Shown: in pieces, positions 1-13,353 of the stretch
How positions within the stretch are numbered: the first letter of the stretch is position 1
Layout of the letters: every line of letters starts with the position of its first letter
DNA from: Capitella teleta
Taxonomy: Eukaryota; Annelida; Polychaeta; Capitellidae
Direction of reading: 5' to 3'
DNA length: 64,000 bases
NCBI GenBank assembly: GCA_000328365.1
Contig: KB309137.1
Coordinates: 152,097 to 216,096, forward strand
Translations under genes and position numbers: made by a program
Notes under the pieces: model-generated
Databases searched by the model: none
What the model saw: the letters and a program-made list of their open reading frames with translations, nothing else
What the model was told of the DNA's origin: nothing

Positions 1-187
1 AGGAGGCAAACGTCAGCTGAAGGCTTGCCGTGATTGGTCCCGTTCCCCTCGTGAAGCTATCGATTTCAGCCAATCAGAGCAGATCATCTTCGCCATAAAA
101 GGACATCTTTGTTGTTTACGAAACGAAAGCGCATGCGTGGTGCACTCTGGCTGACCTTTTTACTGTTTCAGGATGAGTAACATGGTA
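1..187 (+). promoter_or_regulatory. Core promoter and first exon of an unidentified gene
   Basis: An inverted CCAAT box (ATTGG, 33-37), a forward CCAAT box (70-74) and a TATA-like CATAAAAGG (94-102) stand in normal promoter order. Transcription would start near 125. A short leader follows, with ATG at 172 and a good splice donor (ATG|GTAGGT) at 187/188. The elements are visible in sequence; that they work as a promoter is inference. The reading frame from this ATG does not stay open into the exon at 2025 (it stops at about 2060). Exon 1 may therefore be mostly untranslated, with the true start in exon 2. Confidence 0.45.
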
Positions 188-721
188 GGTGCCCTAGAAA
201 ATCGCTTGTTAAAATAAGAAAAATAGCGAAAAATATTTTTTTTCCGCACCTGACTGGTGGTAAAATGATTATTCTATCTATTTCCGAAAAGAAAATAAGA
301 AAATATCCAGGGGTTTAGTCGCAGGACACGCTGATACGACGAGGCCCATTGTAAAAGATGGGGAATTCGGCGTTTCATCACAGCTCCTGACGTCACGCCT
401 AATTAACAATATATCTCCCGCGAAATCGTTAGGGATGATATTCCTTGTGTGGGCCAGGCATAGGAATCATTTTTGGTGCATCAAATGACGACTCAAAAGT
501 CCATTTTTAACCAGTTCTCCCTCCCTTTAAGCCTTGCTCTCGAGGTTAGCGGCTCCATTGGCCTCGCTCTAGGCTGTGCGAAGAGAGGTATACTCGGGTG
601 GCAGTAAGTCGCTGAGCCTCTTAAATTTCAGAGGAATAATACTCCTCATGTACAGCGAGGTGTTTATCTTCTGAGCATATGTTACAAATTGAAGAAACTG
701 CATCTTCACGTTGAAAACAAC

Positions 722-1868
722 ATACATCATTACAATGAAGATCCTGTATCCTTACATTGAAGACCCGTTTCCCTACAGTGAAAACCCTATATTTTTACAT
801 TGGGGGACCCTGAATCCTTACATTAGAGACCCTGCATCCTTGCGTTGAAGACCCTGTTTCCCTACATTGAAGACCCTGTATCCTTACATTGGGGGACCCT
901 GCATCCTTGCGTTGAAGACCCTGTTTCCCTACATTGAAGACCCTGTATCCTTACATTGGAGACCCTGCATTCTTGCGTTGAAGACCCTGTTTCTCTACAT
1001 TGAAGATCCTGTATCCTTACATTAGAGACCCTGCATCCTTGCGTTGAAGACCCTGTTTCCCTACATTGAAGACCCTGTATCCTTACATTGGAGACCCTGC
1101 ATTCTTGCGTTGAAGACCCTGTTTCACTACATTGAAGATCCTGTATCTTTGCATTAGAGACCCTGCATCCTTGCGTTGAAGACCCTGTTTCTCTACATTG
1201 AAGATCCTGTATCTTTGCATTAGAGACCCTGCATCCTCGCGTTGAAGACCCTGTTTCTCTACATTGAAGATCCTGTATATTTACATTAGAGACCCTGCAT
1301 CCTTGCGTTGAAGACCTTGTTTCACTAGTCACTACATTTAAGACCCTGTTTCCTCACATTAGAGACCCAGCACCCTTGCGTTGAGGACCCTGTTTCACTA
1401 TACATTGAAGACCCTGTATCCGTATATTAAAAACCCTGCATCCTTGCGTTGAAGACCCTGTTTCTCTACATTGAAGACTCTGCATCCTTAAATTGGAGAC
1501 CCTGCATCCTTGCGCTGAAGACCCTGTATCCTTACATTGGGGGACCCTGTATCCCTACATTAGTGACCCAGCATCCTTGCATTGAAAACCCTGCTTCCCT
1601 ACCTTGAAAACCCTGTATCCTTACATCAGTGACCTTGCATTCTTGCATTGAAGACCCTGTTTCCCTACATTAAAGACCCTGTTTCCTTACATTAAGAGAC
1701 CCAGCATCCTTGCATTGAAGACCCTGTTTCCCTACATTGTAGACTCTGCATCCTTAAATTGGAGACTCTGCATCTTTTCGCTGAAGACCCTGTATCCTTA
1801 CATTGGGGGACCCTGTATCCTTACATTAGAGACCCTGCATCCTTGCATTGAAGACCCTGTTTCCCTGC
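722..1868. repeat. Minisatellite, 22-bp unit with 66-bp higher-order period
   Basis: About 1.15 kb of tandem copies of a ~22-bp unit of the type ATTGAAGACCCTGTTTCCCT. Three unit types alternate (…CTGTATCC, …CTGCATCC and …CTGTTTCC), giving a 66-67-bp higher-order repeat that is clearest at 860-1330. Copies at both ends are more degenerate. Because 66 is divisible by three, the array leaves a 156-codon open frame on the minus strand with a 22-residue repeating peptide. That frame is best read as a by-product of the period, not a gene. The array lies in the presumed first intron of the unidentified gene. Confidence 0.9.
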
Positions 1869-2024
1869 ATGGTTCCTTGCGGCTATGCAACCTACGTATG
1901 AAACCAGTGAAACAACGCGGCAACCGAGCAAGCACCAAAGCTATTTCAACTCCTTTGCATGACCTCAATTAGTGTGTATCCGTATATTGTAAACATTTGA
2001 TCACCTCATCTCTTAACCGTACAG

Positions 2025-2197
2025 GTGGACGCCGCTTCCCTTTTGACATGGCCAGCTTAAGCATGAACATTGGATGGTGGAAGAAGCGAGGAGCCATGAG
2101 ATTCAAATGCGTCGGATCCAGAATGGAAACGATTTTCTTGGAGTCCCTAGGAGTAGAGCTGTCCGATATTCAACCGCTGGCCAATGGCGCCACACAG
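2025..2197 (+). CDS. Coding-looking exon of an unrecognised gene (partial)
   Basis: An exon-like block bounded by an acceptor (ccgtacag|GTGG) and a strong donor (ACACAG|GTACGT). One frame is open throughout. It contains ATG at 2048 in good context (GACATGGCC) and reads 50 codons to the donor in phase 0: MASLSMNIGWWKKRG, then MRFKCVGSRMETIF, ending SDIQPLANGATQ. I do not recognise the protein. The promoter-like block at 1-187 and the minisatellite intron lie upstream. No convincing downstream exon was found before PRDM1, so the gene may be non-coding, may have exons I cannot see, or may be a decayed remnant. Confidence 0.35.
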
Positions 2198-5100
2198 GTA
2201 CGTACCGATCGAACAGGTGCCTGTTTTATATTTGTTCTCTCAAGATTCTAGTGTGGCATACGAAAACCCTCGATCGTAAATGCCAGCTTTCCACCTTGGC
2301 TTCCGAAGTTGAAAAGTACCCAGCGTCGAATTTGCAAGCGTTGTATCATCAAATGATCTGTAGTAAAAGTGATGACAATTCTTGACAAGACTAAATCCAT
2401 CTTGTTTGTCTCTGAATTATGCCTCTGCCTTTTTGTTTTAACTACCATATAAGACTTGCGGCTCGAGTTTCTGTAAAATAAATATGATTCCCGTACATGT
2501 GTAAAAGAGCATTTAAATATCCCTATTATTTATTTATTATTTATTATTTATTCTGTGATCCGCTAGCATGTTTGCCATAGCAGCAACATGGGAGGGAAAA
2601 TCGCGAATATATTGTGATCGATAACTGCGCTAGAAGTCACCAAAGGCAACGTGTAATACCCAGTTACAGAATCGCTCAAATATACCTCATCTAACCATTA
2701 ACTGCTCAGTATTTGTTAATGCGTACATGGATAAACAAATAGCAATTTATCGTAGCATACCGTAACGCTGACATTTCGCTCATCGCTAGCTAGTTTTCTG
2801 GCAATAGTAGTAATAGGTAGTGCTAGTAGGACTACCTATCCTAGCTATGTAAAATATATTTGGCATGTAGCAGAAGCTAGGACTATCTATCCCGGGGGAC
2901 TATACACTCTGAAGGAGCAGCAAGGAAAACGATAAATGGATCGGCCGTTACACCACCCTGCCAATGACCGAAAGGAATCTGTACAAGTTGAAAAACATAG
3001 ATCAAGAATTGAAGCAAGCAGTCAATCCAGCTAATATAAAGTTATACCGATCGTAATAAACACAATTTCACGCCCTGTACAATTGGGATACATCCAGAAA
3101 ATATGTTATTAGTTCCGATATGTGTACCTATAAAGTTGTCGATAGGGTCTAATTATTCACAAAAATTGTACCAGGCACGAGAAAGGGTACGAAAATATAA
3201 TGAAAAGTCGAAGTCGATGCGTGATTCACATCAAACAAAGCTTCTTTGTTCATACATTTATTTCATGCGAAACTGTGGGTGGTTTCAATTGTGACAACGT
3301 TATGACCATGCTGTGGGGAGATGGCTTATCTTGCATATACTAATAGGAAGCTCGTCTCCATATCTAAGGATCTGAATGATTGCGTGAAACGCACCTGCAC
3401 GCCATGTATCGACCGAGCCGCAAATGTGAAAGCATAAACATAAAACTAGTAGTAAGGTGGAACATATTTCGTGTGTGCGTACGCGTATTCGATCGACACT
3501 TCAAGCAGAAGGATGCAGAACGCCATTCCGAAATGAGATTAATCATAACGTTCATTCCAGTAAGCGATCATAACGCTACAATCTTTTCCTTCTACTTATC
3601 TACTACATGTACATGTAGTATGCCGTCACTTTAAATGGAAAACGGTGAACCCTGTCGCGGACGTTTTTCGTTGGTTCATCCTCTAAATGACGCATTATGA
3701 CTCTCACTATGTAAATAAATAAAAAATTCGTTTGTGTTGTGCAATACCCTCCGAAGCGCTCAAAGTCGCTGCCCATAAACCACGTATATTTATTTCTTTG
3801 ATTATAAGGTCCCAAAGAAAGTAAGCAATTCTTAGTTTCCTGGCCTCAATAAGTATGTAGAAACAGTAGATATCGCATTAATGAAGTTAAAAAGGACTTA
3901 GTTAAAAATGAACTTAATCGTAATATTGATTTAGGCCTATATGCTTCTTCTGCAACAAGAATCATAACGCTCAGTCTTTAACATCTGGAGCACTGGTCAT
4001 TTTTAGGTTTCGCCCAGAGCGACAATGAGACCGAACCGTATCTGAGCATTTGAGCTCGGATATATACAAAGGCTCTAACACCTTTCTTGTGAGCGGGCAC
4101 ATACACTGGTATGGTGAGGCATGAGGCATGATGGGGTTATACGGCTCCACCCAACCCATTCGGGTGATACGGGCGCCAGAGCAGAAGCCCAAGACCGGGG
4201 TTCCCCCCTACTCCTATCGATAAATCCCAAGGGTTCTTTAGCCTCATGCATATATACATGCACTCATATAATTTCCAAGGCAAAAATGGCATCGACATGG
4301 TTCAATTAGATTAACAATTAACAAGGAAGGGGTCAATGTGGAAATGCTCATATTAATTCATAATGCATGATCACGTATTCCAAGCCATCCTTCTCACACC
4401 AATGACAGACACCTACAATGCTTTTTCGGCGTATTTTTTCGACGATTCCTTTAACATTGTGCTCCTATCGGTTTTCCCGCGCCTTGAATCTCCGCATGGG
4501 ATGCAGATGTGAGGCGTCATTCGTCCCGGAATGCAGATTTGCGACAGACTGCTACAAACCTCAGTATAAAGCATTCGCAGGAAGATCTTTCAGTTGATTT
4601 CATCAAGCGTCAAAGTCCGAGTAACCGAAAGAATGTTTACCTGAAGTCATCGGTTGGCTGCGCAAGAAAATTGAGATTGACAAACGGGGGAAAAAAGTAG
4701 AGCACTATATAATAAAATGATTGTAATGTAGAATACTTATATCAGAAACGTTGATTAACCTACTATAAATAATAATAAGTCATTTATATAGATCGCCGTG
4801 TTCCCTTTGCATTTAATTTATAATTTGATTGTGTGTCTGACTTGATGATTTTCGAACTTCGTCAATTCTGACGCCAAATTTAAAACACTTACCTAAAAAT
4901 AAATTTATGAACATGCACTCATGCCAAGTATATAACACATTGCTCACTTCTTCGAAGTGCAAGGCAGCAAAATGTTGTGAATCTGGTCGAGGCAGAAATA
5001 ATTTAGAATTCTGCCGCTTGTCTAATGCATTGCCTCATTGTTATATTGTATTCTACGTTAACTTCAGCAAGGGGCAGAGAGAAATAATAAATTGGTAAGG

Positions 5101-8100
5101 GGTGTTCGGCCTCATTGGCTCCCATGGAGAAGGATGTCAGGTTACATCTTGTGCAATTATATAGATCTCCGTATAATAAATTAACAATGTGCTCGCATTA
5201 GCGCGCGCATGAAACTTCTTTTTAATTAAATTTCCGGGGATTACCAGGAAGCACTTTCATCCTTTCACAGTGGCCCATTCCGGATCATCTGTGGCTCACG
5301 TTTTACGACTCACAGATCCTCGAGGCTGTCTGTCCATTTCACTTCAGTAACTGTGAATCGGACTAAGCGCTTATCCTCTTCAAACACGCGGGCTTGGCAA
5401 AATATGTTATTAATTCGTAATGTCTAAATCGTTTAGTCTCACACATTGCGCAATCGGCGGCTTTTGATCAACACATCATGTTAGGGGAAACTGCCGCGGG
5501 TGCACAACGCACACGCGAAAGCCGCAGAGGGGTCGTAAAACATATGAATTTCTTGTGTTTTGCTCAGTCTAAGTGACTTAGCGCCGACGGTCGTAAATTT
5601 CATATTTTCTATGCAGAAAGTATGAAAACCGTGATATCATTAAGAGAAAGATTAAAGTGAATTTGGAGAGATTTTCTATCTTCAGGCGAGTTATGCAACA
5701 CCGGTTTTCCTACCTGGTAATGATATTTATGCGGATTAAAAAAAAGCAAACCCGTCGAGCCTTGAGTGGTCACTCACTGCGTCTGACCACGATTTTCTCT
5801 CTCCAGAGGACAGTTATCTGACAGGTCATTTGTTGAGCTGACCAAATGACGTAAGGGGTCAGCAAGGCACCTGTGCAGTCGAGGACTGGTTGCGAGGTAG
5901 TCTTCTTTTAGACACCAGCAAAAATTCACCCTAATGACCACTGATGACCACTGGCTTTCACTGCCATAAGAGGCTCCTCTTCAACCCCCGCATTGAGCAA
6001 CCATTCCACTCGAGTGTTGTCTTCGCAAGTGAAAAGATTCGTAAGCATCTTAGAAGATGAAGAGAAGAAAGCGATGGAGATTAAGAGCATCTAATGGTCC
6101 ACTGCTATCAACCCATCTACAAAGCGATTTCTCACTCTCGGGCCATTTGGATTTAGAAGTGAAATTAAACCTCAAATGACCAAATAAAGAGCGCAGAAAG
6201 CAATGGGGGGCGAAGGCAGGGGGTATATCAATTCACTGTATAGTGTATACGATAATTAAATTCCATATAATAAACATAATTTATTTTCTGGTAATACTTG
6301 TACCGTGGTATACATCGTATGTACTATGCAGGGGGTTTTTTTTTCTTCATCCAGATCTCACTTATTAAATATCAATATAAATCCATACAATTTATTGGAC
6401 TGACTGACTGCCGAGAGAAAGCGCATTCAATAACAGGGCAGCGATATATTTCTTTCGGTTACATTTGCTTTTGCGCACATGCAGCGATCGCGTCTCTTGC
6501 AACGACACGTGAATGATCTCAAATTACTTTCTTTTTCTTGCAACCATTCAGCCATTCCTATTCATTCAAGTATCGTCTGAGCAAACACGATTATCCGCAA
6601 TCCAATTACTCCTCTGCGAGAGTGAAATCCGTGAATCGGTGTTTTTTTCTTGCACGATAATGAAAGGATTCAAGATCAATAAATGCCAATACAACCCGCT
6701 CAAATTGCGAGTGAGATCGGCAAGTTGGGGCGCATCAGATCAGAGGGAATCAGGACAGGCCATAAAAATGGCAGAAGGCAGACAAAAACATCTAAATATA
6801 AGATTTTTAAGCTTTGAGTTGATGTGGGGAAAATATATTCGATCATCACTGTATGATTACAGAGAGCGAAGGTGTGTTTCCCATGCAATTGCTGCACAGC
6901 AGAAACCGTTGGAGCATGGCATATACGTGTGCCAGGCTCCTTTTCAAGTGAAAAAGAAAGCCACAACAACTAACAAACCGAAACGAAGGAGAGAGGTGAA
7001 GAGATTGCGTGCTGTGGTTCTATTTCATCTCTTCGGTGTTCCTTTAATTGAACCTTAAAAAAAAAAAATAAAAAAAAATTAAAAAAATGAATATTATGGT
7101 TTTATGCAACAACAAAACACAAAGTTTTATTGGAGAGGCACACCTCTAAGTTAATTGCTACTTAGAAGGGTCAAGGAATGAAGTCAAAGATAACACTTCT
7201 TTGATTGTCCTGAGACGCAAAGAAAGCGCGTGCCGGTTACCCACCCTGCCCCGTGCTGTAAAAACCCCGAAATTGCCTCGGAAAGACACAGCAGCCACGC
7301 GATCACATCTTGGTGTTAAAATAATCTCGATTTTGTGCGGATCAAATTGAATGTTGTCATCAAAAGATGCGCTCCTGTGAGTCGACGGGCGGTGCGGGGC
7401 AGGTGTGAATCTCGATGGCTTTGAAACTGAAGAAGCCGCGAATCAGACCGCATCAGGCAGGAAGGACTGGGCATCCAATTGGATCATCGCTCGCGAAATC
7501 ACAGGGAGGACGAACGAAGCGCTCTCAGCTGTCGCCTTGGGTGGGGTGTCACATGGAGTGCACGCTTGGCTGAAGATGATCTCGACTTCGCTCTCTTCGT
7601 CATCACCTTCATTCTATGATTAAGATGAAACAATATTAATTTTACATGCAATTAATTTAATGCAATATTAGGCATGCAGGTTGCAGTATAATGTAGCGAG
7701 GATAAAAGAAGATGCGCACACGAACAAAAAGGTTTATTGCATTTGTATATTCGGACACATTTTACCAGTCGGACCATCATCCTTAAATACAAGCTGCCTG
7801 GTCAAATGCATTGTGCACATGCATAATTGAATACCGGTAACTGTCCAAGCGCAGCACCATATGCAGCCTGGGATGTTATATGGAGACGAGCTTACAAGCT
7901 CCCTATTATATACCAGATGCGACATCTTGGGTGCCGTCAACTTCGCGGTTGTCAAATTAAGAAAATCGAGAAACAGATTGATTCATAACTCTTAGAAATA
8001 TTGCTTTTATTTTTAACAGAATAAGCATCGAAATTAATAAAATTGACTCATAATATTGTAAAATGAAGGAATAGCCAAGCACTGCCCGTGATCTTATCCA

Positions 8101-10260
8101 CTCGAATATCGCAGATTTTGCCTTCGACGTACAAAAAACGATTTTATAATCTTTGAAGAAAAGCGGGCCAGGTTTAACTTTTCTGTATGATATTAAATAT
8201 CGTTTAGACGCGTATTTTCATTTCGTACGCAAATGAAGGCAGCCAGCGTTATTGGTTTTGTTTGTCTCACAATTGGGAGATATAGGCCGATGGCTCATTT
8301 GGTATATCATTGGTCTCCATATCTATGCACTGCGGTGGTCAGCCACTGGGGCCAACAAATACACGTCCGTGCAGTTCACTCAAATCACCAAAGCCGACGG
8401 GTAATTTCGGTAAATGTAGCGACGCATGTTGAACCAAATATACACACATATGTAAATATGTTGTCCATAATTGCATCTTTGAGTGAACCGTTCAATGACG
8501 TCATCGTATTCATTCTGGATTTATGAACCTTTTCACTTTTTGGATTGGTTTATGGAAAATGTAGTAGGCCTGCAAGTAGGCACAAGTCTGGGAATTTCTA
8601 CAAAATCCTGATAAGTATATCCCACGAGAATGAAATGTATAATTTTGGAGGATTTTCTACAACGAGCAGTCCAGGAACGCGACCGACCTTTGAAATAAAT
8701 GCAGAGGAATACAACAAAGAACAAGGAATCGAACACGAGGGACATCCCTGATGAGTCCCATTGGGATTGTGAAAAATTAACTTTCTGCGTAAATTAAGAG
8801 AAAGGACCCTAAAATGAGCGTCCCGCGAGCGAGCGGAAGCGGTGTTCAAACAAGAAAGCGGTCGATGTATGTGTCAAGTGCTCGATTCGAAAACAAACGT
8901 TCGCCTTCTGAGCAATAAAACGTCACTCGATCAAGAGCCAAATACCGTAGGTGTGAGAAGGACGTCACTTCAAAGGGCACTGAGGTCATTCACTCACAAT
9001 TCTCCGCGGTGCTCAGCTTTGGCCAAAGATTGCGATCGGCGTGATTTCAAAAACAACAGCACTCAATAAAACGTGTTGGGCGTAGTGCTGGCGGATGTCG
9101 GTTAATTGAGCGTTGGCTTAATCAACGCCGAATTTCGCTTTGAAGGCGAACGCAAAAGCAAAGAGAATAGAATTTAGCTAAAAGTATGTCCATTTATAGT
9201 GAATGCAATATTCACAGGTAGAAGTATAGCTCAGAAACGATTTAAAATTAATCTTAACGCTCAACGGCCATTTTTGCAGACTTGCAAACATTTTTCTATA
9301 ACGTTTTGAGTGATGCCTTCCATAACACGGGTCACAATGCACCTATTGAGACTTTATCTTAGTTTTATTTTCCTATTCTAGCGTATTTGCTCAGTGTTCC
9401 GATACGAGAACGTGTACGATAAAGCTTTAGCAATCTGAAATCGCAATGTCCCTGCATCATGCTCTCCAATTTGATCTGGGACGAGACAGGACGTGACGGA
9501 TGAGAAGTAAGCAATACCAATGATTCACATCAGTTAATTATATCACTTTATTTCCCACATCTTCGGAAGGCCTCAAGAGCTTGTAACGAAATGTTTCTAC
9601 AATTTCCTGAAAGTAAAATGACGTCGTCTGAAAATGTCGCATATAGGTTTAAAATCGTGGATGTATAATACATTTATGTGTGGTATGAGCATTTATGAGC
9701 ATATGGTTATGATTAGCATTATGACTAGCATTATGATTAGCTGAAAGTAGTGAATCACACAACGGGTGAATCTGCAACCTCAAAACCATGCACCACGGCA
9801 TTGGTTATTAATTATTAATTATTAATTATGTATAATATATAATTATACATGTAGGAAATGCATAACACTGAAAGTAAGTTGCTGTCATAAAGAAAAACAA
9901 GAACCGCGTGGCATGTGTTAGGTCCGCGCCTTATTATTGCTATTATTGTTATTAAGGAATTAGTTTGATTTGATGACCGCTCTGGAGACCTCATAGGGAG
10001 CTCATCAGCTTTCCCAGCAGCCGCCCAGTTAGCCACGTGCGCCATAAAATAAATGGCTAAATGGGGCAGACGCAAAATCACCGAAAGCTCACTTCCTCTC
10101 CATCAAACAGCAGCAATCCCCTTTTTTTTGAAATCCCCCACACGGGCCGAGGGGAAAGAGTGGGGATAAAGGGCAAAGACCGTAAATCAAACCTAATCAA
10201 AGAAATCGGGAAACGAAGCAGATTGTGGGCATCAAGAAGCCCCGCCCACTTCGCCGCCTC
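2198..10260. other. 8-kb stretch with no recognisable gene
   Basis: The longest open frame (6513-7058, 181 codons, +) is low-complexity, lysine/arginine-rich and shows no domain or good splice context. Isolated strong acceptors occur near 5700 and 5817, but no coherent exon chain could be built from them. Short AT-rich tandem runs occur, such as ATTAATT copies at about 9805-9830 and a run of A at 7057-7087. The stretch may hold PRDM1 enhancers or introns of the gene beginning at 172. Confidence 0.6.
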
Positions 10261-10267
10261 TTTGAGC

Positions 10268-10482
10268 TGTGATTGGCTGGCGTCGCAGGTATCGGTCACG
10301 TTTCGGTGAACTCAACAAAGCGAGACGGCGCTCCGTAAGATTCGCGAGGGCAGCTAATATAACCGAAGTAAGGACCTGTCTTTACCTGATTCGGAAACAG
10401 CAGATCACTCGGAGAAGGAATCCAGAGAGAAACAAAAGGAATTATTTCTGCTACACAAGGAAGGATATGCTCCTGTTGGAAG
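10268..10482 (+). promoter_or_regulatory. PRDM1: Distal PRDM1 promoter and alternative first exon
   Basis: An inverted CCAAT box within GATTGGCTGG (ATTGG 10272-10276) is followed by a TATAA-like element at about 10354-10358. A leader runs to an ATG at 10467 that reads MLLLE and then meets a donor (GAAG|GTAATA) after base 10482 in phase 1. The next PRDM1 exon (14862) needs exactly phase 1, so the join gives MLLLE-EPRTTHAW. The start resembles the MLDI-type start of vertebrate PRDM1. The proximal promoter at 13.36 kb has the same TGATTGGCTG core. Usage is inferred, not shown. Confidence 0.4.
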
Positions 10483-13350
10483 GTAATACATTCCATTGAC
10501 TCATCGCAGTGTACTTGAGTATTGCTATAATCAGCATACATATATATTTGGAAGAGGTTTCGAATAACATTCTGCAATGAACAACTTTTAAAGTCGAATT
10601 ATACAATTCGTATGAAAACTAGAATAGCTCTATATTTAGAGTTATAGGGTGCCTGCAATCACAAGCAGCGGTACCCCACACCGCACACCACAGAACAATA
10701 TCATGCACGGCCTTGGTCGGTCGTCGGATTGTTCTAAGCCTACAACTAGTGTCCCTTCAAAACAACAGGAGACGAACTCTGTTATCACTGTACATCAGTC
10801 ACTGTTTCTCCGACCATTGAACGAACTCAGTGATAGTCGACGAATTTAGAATTACGATATCATTATGTAATAGAAAGTAGCAGATATTGGCCATGCAGCC
10901 AGCACTATTGTAATACATGTACTAGTAGATTGAACATCGAAGGGCCTTTCACTATTAAGTGCAGTAACTCTATGCTTTTATTTGTATCCAGTATGGACAA
11001 GCATCATTCGCTGCTTGGCATATTTGGCGAAACATGATTGGGTGAAACAAGGAGGCCATGGGTAGTTTTATGAGCACACACAACTAGTTTAAGTATATCA
11101 GAATACATGTACACATATTTACAATTATTCAGCACAAAAATATATCTTAATATTTTAGTTGGCTCAACCAGAAAATGTGTTCATATTCGTACTTTATGTA
11201 CACTAGTAGACACCTGACAACTTCACGATCCCGTCGGACTCTCTAGTCACGAGTTTCCTCGTGACAAGAGAGTCCGACGCTTGACCACTTGACCTCGAGA
11301 ATATTCCTGGCTTGATGGTTCATATGGCGTTATTCCAGGGTTCGGCTGCCTGTTAATCGAGAGCAAACCGTCAACCACCCATCTTGGTCACTACTTTCGT
11401 TTTCTTAAATTAAGCTGCACTTGGAGTCTTAGACGATGGAACCACAGGACTTCCATTGCGCCGTTACCTGGATGTAATTCATTGCCTTTTATGATTGGTA
11501 TGCTTTGCCTATAACATCCACCAAAAAAATGAGTGTCATTACGTAAATAGCTTAAGCTCCTGTGATGACATAAAGAGACATATTGCGTCACATCAAAGTC
11601 AAATTAAACTTTGCGTTCTGTCGGATAAAAGGAAATTTCGGAAAATTACAAGAAAAAAAAAAGAGGATAAATTTACCGTCTGGATATTGATAATCTGGTA
11701 ATTGATATGCACTGCTTAATTATATAGTTTAAACAACAAGATGAAGGCGATAATCCGGTCAGGCCACGGACAGGACTCTCGTGATATGTAGAGCTACCCA
11801 GGGACAGTTTCCAGATAATTTAATTCCTTTTAATCATGGAGATGTTTTCAGAAGTTTTGCAAGCAAGAAGTAGTTTTTGTTTCTTATTGTCTCCATGGTT
11901 ACCAAGCAAACTTTGTTCGCCTATACATTGAACATGGTAGTAACTAATCAATTTGCGTGTTAGCCTGTCCCCCCATACTGGAAAGTCATTCGCGAATTGG
12001 CGGGAAAATTGAAATTAAAAGTTCAACTTGATTTGTACAATATTTTTTTTTTTCACCAGGGCCGAGTATCGTTATTGAATAATTATAAATATAAAGAGGT
12101 CGAACGCAATTAACTGCAATTTAAAAATCATTCCATTTTATTAACTTTTGGCATATATATAATATACATACATCCACTTTATCCTGCCATGGCGGCAGAT
12201 TCAAATTGGGATAATGGAGATGACACTCAGAGGTGACACTCCACAAAGTGAAATGCAATGTGAATTGTTTTGCGTGCAAGCACTTCATCTAAGCAAGAGT
12301 TGATGCAAGTAAATCGAGGGTACATGGGAGGCAGGTGAAAATGCGTTTGAAGGAGGGATGAAGACAGTGCTCTCCGCAGTACACCTTCGACTGCAAAATG
12401 CATCTGCATTCAGGAAACGGCAACTTGACGCATGCCCATTCAGAGATATACAGCTGGAACGGAACACGAACATTGTGTGCCCGATGAAATTGATGGTGGG
12501 GTTGAATTAGCACAGGTCAACGGTCACGGAGTAGCTGCCAGGCGCCCTTGTCATTTTCTCTCTATTCACAGGATCGGGCAGCAAGCATCTGTTTTTTTCC
12601 GCAGTGAAATAAACACTTGACAACGGTAAAGGGAAAAATCTTTGAGGTATAAATCTGTGGTGACTCCTGCCGCTTTCCCGCGAACCCCACCCCTGGTGTA
12701 ACGGTAAATACCCAGCCAGCGCAACTCCATTGGAGCGCATCGAGATATAAACTGTTTTATTTCGCATGAGGCCAAAACTAACTGCACTTTCGCTATTGTC
12801 ACGGGAAACAAAAGATCATTGACCGAACACAGCTGTTGCTAACCACGCGGGAAGGCATCAGGATACCTTTTCAATCTCCCTGATTTATCACTGAAAAAAA
12901 CTTGTAAAAATTTCATGACGAGTCAACCGAGAATTAAAAGGAAATTGGGGTGAGGTGGACTGCACGTAGAACGCGAAACGTGATTAAGAAAAATTGTGTA
13001 AAATTTTCGCATCTCGTGTTTGGGAATAACGCATGTACAATGACGCAATCTAAATCAGGCTCGTTTAGCGAGGATAAGCGGCCATACAAGGCTGTGTCTT
13101 TTCTCATGGTGAAGCAAATAAGCGAACACGCCCCACAGGTGAGTTTTTGCCGGGTGGAAGTGTCACCTTTTCGTGGATATAGATCTTATGTGATGGTGCC
13201 ACTGATAAAGAGTTAGCTCGTTAGCAAAAGGTGTTAGCGCGCAAATAAAACACCCGTTATCGAACTAACCACGCACGCACGCAAACACCACCCGCTTCTC
13301 CTCCGTCTCCTTCTGGACTTAGGTCAATCTAGTGGTCAGCTCAGCGATCA
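10483..13350 (+). other. Gene-free interval between the two PRDM1 promoters
   Basis: No coding exon is visible. The interval would be intronic if the distal PRDM1 first exon is used. It contains a near-perfect 22-bp-stem hairpin at 11232-11279, described separately, and otherwise unremarkable AT-rich DNA. Confidence 0.5.
11232..11279. repeat. Long near-perfect hairpin (22-bp arms, 4-nt loop)
   Basis: The left arm 11232-11253 (CGTCGGACTCTCTAGTCACG…) and the right arm 11258-11279 are reverse complements at 21 of 22 positions, around a TTTC loop. The flanks are not palindromic. It could be a remnant of a fold-back element, a cruciform-forming site or a small-RNA hairpin. No further evidence distinguishes these. 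Confidence 0.85.
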
Positions 13351-13353
13351 ACC

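Noticed and set aside
862-1332. 156-codon minus-strand open frame with a 22-residue repeating peptide
   Set aside because: It is the direct consequence of the 66-bp higher-order minisatellite; there is no start context, splice signal or non-repeat extension.
5681-5720. Possible 30-nt micro-exon between tatcttcag and CTG|GTAATG
   Set aside because: The splice signals are good, but there is no conserved peptide and it cannot be linked to neighbouring exons; probably chance.
6513-7058. 181-codon plus-strand open frame
   Set aside because: Low-complexity composition, no recognisable domain, ends beside a poly-A run, and no supporting splice or promoter signal.
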